From Closterium sp. Naga37s-1 (Eukaryota > Streptophyta > Zygnematophyceae > Desmidiales > Closteriaceae): DNA of 64,000 bases. The position numbers and the translations under genes were made by a program. How positions within the stretch are numbered: the first letter of the stretch is position 1; the number at the start of each line of letters is the position of its first letter. The notes under the pieces are model-generated. The model made no database searches. It saw only the letters and a program-made list of their open reading frames with translations, and was not told where the DNA came from. The DNA lies in assembly GCA_947471745.1 (NCBI GenBank), contig CANJKZ010000177.1, positions 1-64,000 on the forward strand, in the 5' to 3' direction. Shown here piece after piece: positions 13,510 to 26,378 of this stretch.

Positions 13510-16500
13510 CCCTATGAAAATCAACTCATTTGCCCAAGGTTTGCTATGGTTTTGGAGCATTGTTCTGCAGCAGTCTGGGTTATTCTGTGCAGAATTGCCT
13601 GCAATCAGGTTGCAAGTGAAATCACCCACTTCTACTTGGGCAAATGATCTGATTTTCATAGGGGACCCTAATCACACCTATTCCAGACTACCCTATGAAA
13701 ATCAACTCATTTGCCCAAGGTTTGCTATGGTTTTGGAGCATTGTTCTGCAGCAGTCTGGGTTATTCTCTGCAGAATTGCCTGCAATCAGGTTGCAAGTGA
13801 AATCACCCACTTCTACTTGGGCAAATGATCTGATTTTCATAGGGGACCCTAATCACACCTATTCCAGACTACCCTATGAAAATCAACTCATTTGCCCAAG
13901 GTTTGCTATGGTTTTGGAGCATTGTTCTGCAGCATGTCTGGGTTATTCTGTGCAGAATTGCCTGCAATCAGGTTGCAAGTGAAATCACCCACTTCTACTT
14001 GGGCAAATGATCTGATTTTCATAGGGGACCCTAATCACACCTATTCCAGACTACCCTATGAAAATCAACTCATTTGCCCAAGGTTTGCTATGGTTTTGGA
14101 GCATTGTTCTGCAGCAGTCTGGGTTATTCTGTGCAGAATTGCCTGCAATCAGGTTGCAAGTGAAATCACCCACTTCTACTTGGGCAAATGATCTGATTTT
14201 CATAGGGGACCCTAATCACACCTATTCCAGACTACCCTATGAAAATCAACTCATTTGCCCAAGGTTTGCTATGGTTTTGGAGCATTGTTCTGCAGCAGTC
14301 TGGGTTATTCTGTGCAGAATTGCCTGCAATCAGGTTGCAAGTGAAATCACCCACTTCTACTTGGGCAAATGATCTGATTTCCATAGGGGACCCTAATCAC
14401 ACCTATTCCAGACTACCCTATGAAAATCAACTCATTTGCCCAAGGTTTGCTATGGTTTTGGAGCATTGTTCTGCAGCTAGTCTGGGTTATTCTGTGCAGA
14501 ATTGCCTGCAATCAGGTTGCAAGTGAAATCACCCACTTCTACTTGGGCAAATGATCTGATTTCCATAGGGGACGCTAATCACACCTATTCCAGACTACCC
14601 TATGAAAATCAACTCATTTGCCCAAGGTTTGCTATGGTTTTGGAGCATTGTTCTGCAGCAGTCTGGGTTATTCTGTGCAGAATTGCCTGCAATCAGGTTG
14701 CAAGTGAAATCACCCACTTCTACTTGGGCAAATGATCTGATTTTCATAGGGGACCCTAATCACACCTATTCCAGACTACCCTATGAAAATCAACTCATTT
14801 GGCCAAGGTTTGCTATGGTTTTGGAGCATTGTTCTGCATGCTGTCTGGGTTATTCTCTGCAGAATTGCCTGCAATCAGGTTGCAAGTGCAATCACCCACT
14901 TCTACTTGGGCAAATGATCTGATTTCCATAGGGGACGCTAATCACACCTATTCCAGACTACCCTATGAAAATCAACTCATTTGCCCAAGGTTTGCTATGG
15001 TTTTGGAGCATTGTTCTGCAGCAGTCTGGGTTATTCTGTGCAGAATTGCCTGCAATCAGGTTGCAAGTGAAATCACCCACTTCTACTTGGGCAAATGATC
15101 TGATTTTCATAGGGGACCCTAATCACACCTATTCCAGACTACCCTATGAAAATCAACTCATTTGCCCAAGGTTTGCTATGGTTTTGGAGCATTGTTCTGC
15201 AGCTGTCTGGGTTATTCTCTGCAGAATTGCCTGCAATCAGGTTGCAAGTGAAATCACCCACTTCTACTTGGGCAAATGATCTGTATTTTCATAGGGGACC
15301 CTAATCACACCTATTCCAGACTACCCTATGAAAATCAACTCATTTGCCCAAGGTTTGCTATGGTTTTGGAGCATTGTTCTGCAGCAGTCTGGGTTATTCT
15401 GTGCAGAATTGCCTGCAATCAGGTTGCAAGTGAAATCACCCACTTCTACTTGGGCAAATGATCTGATTTTCCATAGGGGACGCCTAATCACACCTATTCC
15501 AGACTACCCTATGAAAATCAACTCATTTGCCCAAGGTTTGCTATGGTTTTGGAGCATTGTTCTGCAGCAGTCTGGGTTATTCTGTGCAGAATTGCCTGCA
15601 ATCAGGTTGCAAGTGAAATCACCCACTTCTACTTGGGCAAATGATCTGATTTTCATAGGGGACCCTAATCACACCTATTCCAGACTACCCTATGAAAATC
15701 AACTCATTTGCCCAAGGTTTGCTATGGTTTTGGAGCATTGTTCTGCAGCAGTCTGGGTTATTCTGTGCAGAATTGCCTGCAATCAGGTTGCAAGTGAAAT
15801 CACCCACTTCTACTTGGGCAAATGATCTGATTTTCATAGGGGACCCTAATCACACCTATTCCAGACTACCCTATGAAAATCAACTCATTTGCCCAAGGTT
15901 TGCTATGGTTTTGGAGCATTGTTCTGCTGCTGTCTGGGTTATTCTCTGCAGAATTGCCTGCAATCAGGTTGCAAGTGCAATCACCCACTTCTACTTGGGC
16001 AAATGATCTGATTTCCATAGGGGACCCTAATCACACCTATTCCAGACTACCCTATGAAAATCAACTCATTTGCCCAAGGTTTGCTATGGTTTTGGAGCAT
16101 TGTTCTGCAGCAGTCTGGGTTATTCTGTGCAGAATTGCCTGCAATCAGGTTGCAAGTGAAATCACCCACTTCTACTTGGGCAAATGATCTGATTTTCATA
16201 GGGGACCCTAATCACACCTATTCCAGACTACCCTATGAAAATCAACTCATTTGCCCAAGGTTTGCTATGGTTTTGGAGCATTGTTCTGCATGCATGTCTG
16301 GGTTATTCTGTGCAGAATTGCCTGCAATCAGGTTGCAAGTGAAATCACCCACTTCTACTTGGGCAAATGATCTGATTTTCATAGGGGACCCTAATCACAC
16401 CTATTCCAGACTACCCTATGAAAATCAACTCATTTGCCCAAGGTTTGCTATGGTTTTGGAGCATTGTTCTGCAGCAGTCTGGGTTATTCTGTGCAGAATT

Positions 16501-19500
16501 GCCTGCAATCAGGTTGCAAGTGAAATCACCCACTTCTACTTGGGCAAATGATCTGATTTTCATAGGGGACCCTAATCACACCTATTCCAGACTACCCTAT
16601 GAAAATCAACTCATTTGGCCAAGGTTTGCTATGGTTTTGGAGCATTGTTCTGCTGCTGTCTGGGTTATTCTCTGCAGAATTGCCTGCAATCAGGTTGCAA
16701 GTGCAATCACCCACTTCTACTTGGGCAAATGATCTGATTTCCATAGGGGACGCTAATCACACCTATTCCAGACTACCCTATGAAAATCAACTCATTTGCC
16801 CAAGGTTTGCTATGGTTTTGGAGCATTGTTCTGCAGCATGTCTGGGTTATTCTCTGCAGAATTGCCTGCAATCAGGTTGCAAGTGAAATCACCCACTTCT
16901 ACTTGGGCAAATGATCTGATTTTCATAGGGGACCCTAATCACACCTATTCCAGACTACCCTATGAAAATCAACTCATTTGCCCAAGGTTTGCTATGGTTT
17001 TGGAGCATTGTTCTGCTAGCTGTCTGGGTTATTCTCTGCAGAATTGCCTGCAATCAGGTTGCAAGTGCAATCACCCACTTCTACTTGGGCAAATGATCTG
17101 ATTTCCATAGGGGACGCTAATCACACCTATTCCAGACTACCCTATGAAAATCAACTCATTTGCCCAAGGTTTGCTATGGTTTTGGAGCATTGTTCTGCAG
17201 CAGTCTGGGTTATTCTGTGCAGAATTGCCTGCAATCAGGTTGCAAGTGAAATCACCCACTTCTACTTGGGCAAATGATCTGATTTTCATAGGGGACCCTA
17301 ATCACACCTATTCCAGACTACCCTATGAAAATCAACTCATTTGCCCAAGGTTTGCTATGGTTTTGGAGCATTGTTCTGCAGCATGTCTGGGTTATTCTGT
17401 GCAGAATTGCCTGCAATCAGGTTGCAAGTGAAATCACCCACTTCTACTTGGGCAAATGATCTGATTTTCATAGGGGACCCTAATCACACCTATTCCAGAC
17501 TACCCTATGAAAATCAACTCATTTGCCCAAGGTTTGCTATGGTTTTGGAGCATTGTTCTGCAGCAGTCTGGGTTATTCTGTGCAGAATTGCCTGCAATCA
17601 GGTTGCAAGTGAAATCACCCACTTCTACTTGGGCAAATGATCTGATTTTCATAGGGGACCCTAATCACACCTATTCCAGACTACCCTATGAAAATCAACT
17701 CATTTGCCCAAGGTTTGCTATGGTTTTGGAGCATTGTTCTGCAGCATGTCTGGGTTATTCTGTGCAGAATTGCCTGCAATCAGGTTGCAAGTGAAATCAC
17801 CCACTTCTACTTGGGCAAATGATCTGATTTTCATAGGGGACGCTAATCACACCTATTCCAGACTACCCTATGAAAATCAACTCATTTGCCCAAGGTTTGC
17901 TATGGTTTTGGAGCATTGTTCTGCAGCATGTCTGGGTTATTCTGTGCAGAATTGCCTGCAATCAGGTTGCAAGTGAAATCACCCACTTCTACTTGGGCAA
18001 ATGATCTGATTTTCATAGGGGACCCTAATCACACCTATTCCAGACTACCCTATGAAAATCAACTCATTTGCCCAAGGTTTGCTATGGTTTTGGAGCATTG
18101 TTCTGCTGCTGTCTGGGTTATTCTCTGCAGAATTGCCTGCAATCAGGTTGCAAGTGCAATCACCCACTTCTACTTGGGCAAATGATCTGATTTCCATAGG
18201 GGACGCTAATCACACCTATTCCAGACTACCCTATGAAAATCAACTCATTTGCCCAAGGTTTGCTATGGTTTTGGAGCATTGTTCTGCATGCAGTCTGGGT
18301 TATTCTGTGCAGAATTGCCTGCAATCAGGTTGCAAGTGAAATCACCCACTTCTACTTGGGCAAATGATCTGATTTTCATAGGGGACCCTAATCACACCTA
18401 TTCCAGACTACCCTATGAAAATCAACTCATTTGCCCAAGGTTTGCTATGGTTTTGGAGCATTGTTCTGCATGCTGTCTGGGTTATTCTCTGCAGAATTGC
18501 CTGCAATCAGGTTGCAAGTGCAATCACCCACTTCTACTTGGGCAAATGATCTGATTTCCATAGGGGACGCTAATCACACCTATTCCAGACTACCCTATGA
18601 AAATCAACTCATTTGCCCAAGGTTTGCTATGGTTTTGGAGCATTGTTCTGCAGCAGTCTGGGTTATTCTGTGCAGAATTGCCTGCAATCAGGTTGCAAGT
18701 GAAATCACCCACTTCTACTTGGGCAAATGATCTGATTTTCATAGGGGACCCTAATCACACCTATTCCAGACTACCCTATGAAAATCAACTCATTTGCCCA
18801 AGGTTTGCTATGGTTTTGGAGCATTGTTCTGCATGCTGTCTGGGTTATTCTCTGCAGAATTGCCTGCAATCAGGTTGCAAGTGAAATCACCCACTTCTAC
18901 TTGGGCAAATGATCTGATTTTCATAGGGGACCCTAATCACACCTATTCCAGACTACCCTATGAAAATCAACTCATTTGCCCAAGGTTTGCTATGGTTTTG
19001 GAGCATTGTTCTGCAGCAGTCTGGGTTATTCTGTGCAGAATTGCCTGCAATCAGGTTGCAAGTGAAATCACCCACTTCTACTTGGGCAAATGATCTGATT
19101 TTCATAGGGGACCCTAATCACACCTATTCCAGACTACCCTATGAAAATCAACTCATTTGCCCAAGGTTTGCTATGGTTTTGGAGCATTGTTCTGCAGCAG
19201 TCTGGGTTATTCTGTGCAGAATTGCCTGCAATCAGGTTGCAAGTGAAATCACCCACTTCTACTTGGGCAAATGATCTGATTTTCATAGGGGACCTAATCA
19301 CACCTATTCCAGACTACCCTATGAAAATCAACTCATTTGCCCAAGGTTTGCTATGGTTTTGGAGCATTGTTCTGCAGCAGTCTGGGTTATTCTGTGCAGA
19401 ATTGCCTGCAATCAGGTTGCAAGTGAAATCACCCACTTCTACTTGGGCAAATGATCTGATTTTCATAGGGGACCCTAATCACACCTATTCCAGACTACCC

Positions 19501-22500
19501 TATGAAAATCAACTCATTTGGCCAAGGTTTGCTATGGTTTTGGAGCATTGTTCTGCTGCTGTCTGGGTTATTCTCTGCAGAATTGCCTGCAATCAGGTTG
19601 CAAGTGCAATCACCCACTTCTACTTGGGCAAATGATCTGATTTCCATAGGGGACGCTAATCACACCTATTCCAGACTACCCTATGAAAATCAACTCATTT
19701 GCCCAAGGTTTGCTATGGTTTTGGAGCATTGTTCTGCTGCTGTCTGGGTTATTCTCTGCAGAATTGCCTGCAATCAGGTTGCAAGTGAAATCACCCACTT
19801 CTACTTGGGCAAATGATCTGATTTTCATAGGGGACCCTAATCACACCTATTCCAGACTACCCTATGAAAATCAACTCATTTGGCCAAGGTTTGCTATGGT
19901 TTTGGAGCATTGTTCTGCTGCTGTCTGGGTTATTCTCTGCAGAATTGCCTGCAATCAGGTTGCAAGTGCAATCACCCACTTCTACTTGGGCAAATGATCT
20001 GATTTCCATAGGGGACGCTAATCACACCTATTCCAGACTACCCTATGAAAATCAACTCATTTGCCCAAGGTTTGCTATGGTTTTGGAGCATTGTTCTGCA
20101 GCAGTCTGGGTTATTCTGTGCAGAATTGCCTGCAATCAGGTTGCAAGTGAAATCACCCACTTCTACTTGGGCAAATGATCTGATTTTCATAGGGGACCCT
20201 AATCACACCTATTCCAGACTACCCTATGAAAATCAACTCATTTGCCCAAGGTTTGCTATGGTTTTGGAGCATTGTTCTGCAGCTAGTCTGGGTTATTCTG
20301 TGCAGAATTGCCTGCAATCAGGTTGCAAGTGAAATCACCCACTTCTACTTGGGCAAATGATCTGATTTTCCATAGGGGACCCTAATCACACCTATTCCAG
20401 ACTACCCTATGAAAATCAACTCATTTGCCCAAGGTTTGCTATGGTTTTGGAGCATTGTTCTGCAGCAGTCTGGGTTATTCTGTGCAGAATTGCCTGCAAT
20501 CAGGTTGCAAGTGAAATCACCCACTTCTACTTGGGCAAATGATCTGATTTTCATAGGGGACCCTAATCACACCTATTCCAGACTACCCTATGAAAATCAA
20601 CTCATTTGGCCAAGGTTTGCTATGGTTTTGGAGCATTGTTCTGCATGCTGTCTGGGTTATTCTCTGCAGAATTGCCTGCAATCAGGTTGCAAGTGCAATC
20701 ACCCACTTCTACTTGGGCAAATGATCTGATTTTCCATAGGGGACCCTAATCACACCTATTCCAGACTACCCTATGAAAATCAACTCATTTGCCCAAGGTT
20801 TGCTATGGTTTTGGAGCATTGTTCTGCAGCAGTCTGGGTTATTCTGTGCAGAATTGCCTGCAATCAGGTTGCAAGTGAAATCACCCACTTCTACTTGGGC
20901 AAATGATCTGATTTTCATAGGGGACGCTAATCACACCTATTCCAGACTACCCTATGAAAATCAACTCATTTGCCCAAGGTTTGCTATGGTTTTGGAGCAT
21001 TGTTCTGCAGCATGTCTGGGTTATTCTGTGCAGAATTGCCTGCAATCAGGTTGCAAGTGAAATCACCCACTTCTACTTGGGCAAATGATCTGATTTTCAT
21101 AGGGGACCCTAATCACACCTATTCCAGACTACCCTATGAAAATCAACTCATTTGCCCAAGGTTTGCTATGGTTTTGGAGCATTGTTCTGCAGCAGTCTGG
21201 GTTATTCTGTGCAGAATTGCCTGCAATCAGGTTGCAAGTGAAATCACCCACTTCTACTTGGGCAAATGATCTGATTTTCATAGGGGACCCTAATCACACC
21301 TATTCCAGACTACCCTATGAAAATCAACTCATTTGCCAAGGTTTGCTATGGTTTTGGAGCATTGTTCTGCTGCTGTCTGGGTTATTCTCTGCAGAATTGC
21401 CTGCAATCAGGTTGCAAGTGCAATCACCCACTTCTACTTGGGCAAATGATCTGATTTTCATAGGGGACCCTAATCACACCTATTCCAGACTACCCTATGA
21501 AAATCAACTCATTTGCCCAAGGTTTGCTATGGTTTTGGAGCATTGTTCTGCAGCTGTCTGGGTTATTCTCTGCAGAATTGCCTGCAATCAGGTTGCAAGT
21601 GAAATCACCCACTTCTACTTGGGCAAATGATCTGATTTCCATAGGGGACGCTAATCACACCTATTCCAGACTACCCTATGAAAATCAACTCATTTGCCCA
21701 AGGTTTGCTATGGTTTTGGAGCATTGTTCTGCAGCAGTCTGGGTTATTCTGTGCAGAATTGCCTGCAATCAGGTTGCAAGTGAAATCACCCACTTCTACT
21801 TGGGCAAATGATCTGATTTTCATAGGGGACCCTAATCACACCTATTCCAGACTACCCTATGAAAATCAACTCATTTGGCCAAGGTTTGCTATGGTTTTGG
21901 AGCATTGTTCTGCAGCTGTCTGGGTTATTCTGTGCAGAATTGCCTGCAATCAGGTTGCAAGTGCAATCACCCACTTCTACTTGGGCAAATGATCTGATTT
22001 CCATAGGGGACCCTAATCACACCTATTCCAGACTACCCTATGAAAATCAACTCATTTGCCCAAGGTTTGCTATGGTTTTGGAGCATTGTTCTGCAGCAGT
22101 CTGGGTTATTCTGTGCAGAATTGCCTGCAATCAGGTTGCAAGTGAAATCACCCACTTCTACTTGGGCAAATGATCTGATTTTCATAGGGGACCCTAATCA
22201 CACCTATTCCAGACTACCCTATGAAAATCAACTCATTTGCCCAAGGTTTGCTATGGTTTTGGAGCATTGTTCTGCAGCAGTCTGGGTTATTCTGTGCAGA
22301 ATTGCCTGCAATCAGGTTGCAAGTGAAATCACCCACTTCTACTTGGGCAAATGATCTGATTTTCATAGGGGACCCTAATCACACCTATTCCAGACTACCC
22401 TATGAAAATCAACTCATTTGCCCAAGGTTTGCTATGGTTTTGGAGCATTGTTCTGCAGCAGTCTGGGTTATTCTGTGCAGAATTGCCTGCAATCAGGTTG

Positions 22501-23121
22501 CAAGTGAAATCACCCACTTCTACTTGGGCAAATGATCTGATTTTCATAGGGGACCCTAATCACACCTATTCCAGACTACCCTATGAAAATCAACTCATTT
22601 GGCCAAGGTTTGCTATGGTTTTGGAGCATTGTTCTGCTGCTGTCTGGGTTATTCTCTGCAGAATTGCCTGCAATCAGGTTGCAAGTGCAATCACCCACTT
22701 CTACTTGGGCAAATGATCTGATTTTCATAGGGGACCCTAATCACACCTATTCCAGACTACCCTATGAAAATCAACTCATTTGCCCAAGGTTTGCTATGGT
22801 TTTGGAGCATTGTTCTGCAGCTGTCTGGGTTATTCTCTGCAGAATTGCCTGCAATCAGGTTGCAAGTGAAATCACCCACTTCTACTTGGGCAAATGATCT
22901 GATTTTCATAGGGGACCCTAATCACACCTATTCCAGACTACCCTATGAAAATCAACTCATTTGGCCAAGGTTTGCTATGGTTTTGGAGCATTGTTCTGCA
23001 GCAGTCTGGGTTATTCTGTGCAGAATTGCCTGCAATCAGGTTGCAAGTGAAATCACCCACTTCTACTTGGGCAAATGATCTGATTTCCATAGGGGACGCT
23101 AATCACACCTATTCCAGACTA

Positions 23122-23302
23122 CCCTATGAAAATCAACTCATTTGCCCAAGGTTTGCTATGGTTTTGGAGCATTGTTCTGCAGCAGTCTGGGTTATTCTGT
23201 GCAGAATTGCCTGCAATCAGGTTGCAAGTGAAATCACCCACTTCTACTTGGGCAAATGATCTGATTTTCATAGGGGATCCTCATCACACCTATTCCATAA
23301 TA
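23122..23302 (+). repeat. First B monomer (BamHI-site landmark)
   Basis: This is the leftmost copy with GGATCC (23275-23280). It reads GGGGATCCTCATC and ends CCATAATA instead of CCAGACTA. B-like monomers (CCATAATA or CCATACTA, with or without GGATCC) recur to 62605 and serve as HOR phase markers. Confidence 0.92.
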
Positions 23303-23483
23303 CCCTATGAAGATCAACTCATTTACCCAAGGTTTGCTATGGTTTTGGAGCATTGTTCTGCAGCAGTCTGGGTTATTCTGTGCAGAATTGCCTGCAATCA
23401 GGTTGCAAGTGAAATCACCCACTTCTACTTGGGCAAATGATCGTATTTTCATAGGGGACCCTAATCACACCTATTCCAGACTA
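23303..23483 (+). repeat. First C monomer (GATCGTATTTT type)
   Basis: It starts CCCTATGAAGATC and has CATTTACCC in arm A and GATCGTATTTTCAT in arm B. It follows the B monomer here and at almost every later B. These changes weaken the inverted repeat to about 23 matches of 29, so they are not compensatory. The GATCGT motif is one of the few places with a CpG. Confidence 0.9.
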
Positions 23484-26378
23484 CCCTATGAAAATCAACT
23501 CATTTGGCCAAGGTTTGCTATGGTTTTGGAGCATTGTTCTGCAGCAGTCTGGGTTATTCTGTGCAGAATTGCCTGCAATCAGGTTGCAAGTGCAATCACC
23601 CACTTCTACTTGGGCAAATGATCTGATTTCCATAGGGGACGCTAATCACACCTATTCCAGACTACCCTATGAAAATCAACTCATTTGCCCAAGGTTTGCT
23701 ATGGTTTTGGAGCATTGTTCTGCAGCAGTCTGGGTTATTCTGTGCAGAATTGCCTGCAATCAGGTTGCAAGTGAAATCACCCACTTCTACTTGGGCAAAT
23801 GATCTGATTTTCATAGGGGACCCTAATCACACCTATTCCAGACTACCCTATGAAAATCAACTCATTTGGCCAAGGTTTGCTATGGTTTTGGAGCATTGTT
23901 CTGCAGCTGTCTGGGTTATTCTCTGCAGAATTGCCTGCAATCAGGTTGCAAGTGCAATCACCCACTTCTACTTGGGCAAATGATCTGATTTCCATAGGGG
24001 ACCCTAATCACACCTATTCCAGACTACCCTATGAAAATCAACTCATTTGGCCAAGGTTTGCTATGGTTTTGGAGCATTGTTCTGCAGCAGTCTGGGTTAT
24101 TCTGTGCAGAATTGCCTGCAATCAGGTTGCAAGTGCAATCACCCACTTCTACTTGGGCAAATGATCTGATTTCCATAGGGGACGCTAATCACACCTATTC
24201 CAGACTACCCTATGAAAATCAACTCATTTGCCCAAGGTTTGCTATGGTTTTGGAGCATTGTTCTGCAGCAGTCTGGGTTATTCTGTGCAGAATTGCCTGC
24301 AATCAGGTTGCAAGTGAAATCACCCACTTCTACTTGGGCAAATGATCTGATTTTCATAGGGGATCCTAATCACACCTATTCCATAATACCCTATGAAAAT
24401 CAACTCATTTGCCCAAGGTTTGCTATGGTTTTGGAGCATTGTTCTGCAGCAGTCTGGGTTATTCTGTGCAGAATTGCCTGCAATCAGGTTGCAAGTGAAA
24501 TCACCCACTTCTACTTGGGCAAATGATCTGTATTTTCATAGGGGACCCTAATCACACCTATTCCAGACTACCCTATGAAAATCAACTCATTTGGCCAAGG
24601 TTTGCTATGGTTTTGGAGCATTGTTCTGCTGCTGTCTGGGTTATTCTCTGCAGAATTGCCTGCAATCAGGTTGCAAGTGCAATCACCCACTTCTACTTGG
24701 GCAAATGATCTGATTTCCATAGGGGACGCTAATCACACCTATTCCAGACTACCCTATGAAAATCAACTCATTTGCCCAAGGTTTGCTATGGTTTTGGAGC
24801 ATTGTTCTGCAGCAGTCTGGGTTATTCTGTGCAGAATTGCCTGCAATCAGGTTGCAAGTGAAATCACCCACTTCTACTTGGGCAAATGATCTGATTTTCA
24901 TAGGGGACCCTAATCACACCTATTCCAGACTACCCTATGAAAATCAACTCATTTGGCCAAGGTTTGCTATGGTTTTGGAGCATTGTTCTGCAGCTGTCTG
25001 GGTTATTCTCTGCAGAATTGCCTGCAATCAGGTTGCAAGTGCAATCACCCACTTCTACTTGGGCAAATGATCTGATTTCCATAGGGGACCCTAATCACAC
25101 CTATTCCAGACTACCCTATGAAAATCAACTCATTTGCCAAGGTTTGCTATGGTTTTGGAGCATTGTTCTGCAGCAGTCTGGGTTATTCTGTGCAGAATTG
25201 CCTGCAATCAGGTTGCAAGTGAAATCACCCACTTCTACTTGGGCAAATGATCTGATTTTCATAGGGGACGCTAATCACACCTATTCCAGACTACCCTATG
25301 AAAATCAACTCATTTGCCCAAGGTTTGCTATGGTTTTGGAGCATTGTTCTGCAGCAGTCTGGGTTATTCTGTGCAGAATTGCCTGCAATCAGGTTGCAAG
25401 TGAAATCACCCACTTCTACTTGGGCAAATGATCTGATTTTCATAGGGGATCCTCATCACACCTATTCCATACTACCCTATGAAGATCAACTCATTTACCC
25501 AAGGTTTGCTATGGTTTTGGAGCATTGTTCTGCAGCAGTCTGGGTTATTCTGTGCAGAATTGCCTGCAATCAGGTTGCAAGTGAAATCACCCACTTCTAC
25601 TTGGGCAAATGATCGTATTTTCATAGGGGACCCTAATCACACCTATTCCAGACTACCCTATGAAAATCAACTCATTTGGCCAAGGTTTGCTATGGTTTTG
25701 GAGCATTGTTCTGCTGCTGTCTGGGTTATTCTCTGCAGAATTGCCTGCAATCAGGTTGCAAGTGCAATCACCCACTTCTACTTGGGCAAATGATCTGATT
25801 TCCATAGGGGACGCTAATCACACCTATTCCAGACTACCCTATGAAAATCAACTCATTTGCCCAAGGTTTGCTATGGTTTTGGAGCATTGTTCTGCAGCAG
25901 TCTGGGTTATTCTGTGCAGAATTGCCTGCAATCAGGTTGCAAGTGAAATCACCCACTTCTACTTGGGCAAATGATCTGATTTTCATAGGGGACCCTAATC
26001 ACACCTATTCCAGACTACCCTATGAAAATCAACTCATTTGCCAAGGTTTGCTATGGTTTTGGAGCATTGTTCTGCATGCTGTCTGGGTTATTCTCTGCAG
26101 AATTGCCTGCAATCAGGTTGCAAGTGCAATCACCCACTTCTACTTGGGCAAATGATCTGATTTCCATAGGGGACCCTAATCACACCTATTCCAGACTACC
26201 CTATGAAAATCAACTCATTTGCCCAAGGTTTGCTATGGTTTTGGAGCATTGTTCTGCAGCAGTCTGGGTTATTCTGTGCAGAATTGCCTGCAATCAGGTT
26301 GCAAGTGAAATCACCCACTTCTACTTGGGCAAATGATCTGATTTTCATAGGGGACCTAATCACACCTATTCCAGACTA

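Larger units (their letters stand above)
78..23121 (+). repeat. Left subarray: 127 low-diversity monomers
   Basis: These monomers are almost all class 1 (GCAGCAGTC, CTGTGCAG, GTGAAATC, GATTTTCAT, GACCCTAAT), class 2 (GCTGCTGTC, CTCTGCAG, GTGCAATC, GATTTCCAT, GACGCTAAT) or mosaics of the two. Class 2-like copies occur every few monomers, often 4-8 apart, but I see no strict HOR. The allele CATTTGGCC appears at about 280 and is then absent until about 14.8 kb, after which it becomes common. No GGATCC or GATCGTATT occurs here. Length is 127x181 plus 57 bases. I account for these as 66 inserted and 9 deleted single bases, all at positions where monomer types differ. Confidence 0.9.
23122..26378 (+). 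repeat. Hexameric HOR, three units (B-C-A-J-F-A/J)
   Basis: Three successive units start at 23122, 24208 and 25294 and measure 1086, 1086 and 1085 bp. Each begins with a B monomer carrying GGATCC and either CCATAATA or CCATACTA. A C-type monomer, a class 2 monomer, a class 1 monomer, a GCAGCTGTC monomer and a closing class 1 or 2 monomer follow. The middle unit has GGATCCTAAT instead of GGATCCTCAT, and GATCTGTATTTT instead of GATCGTATTTT. A fourth unit starts at 26379 but its order then decays. Confidence 0.85.
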
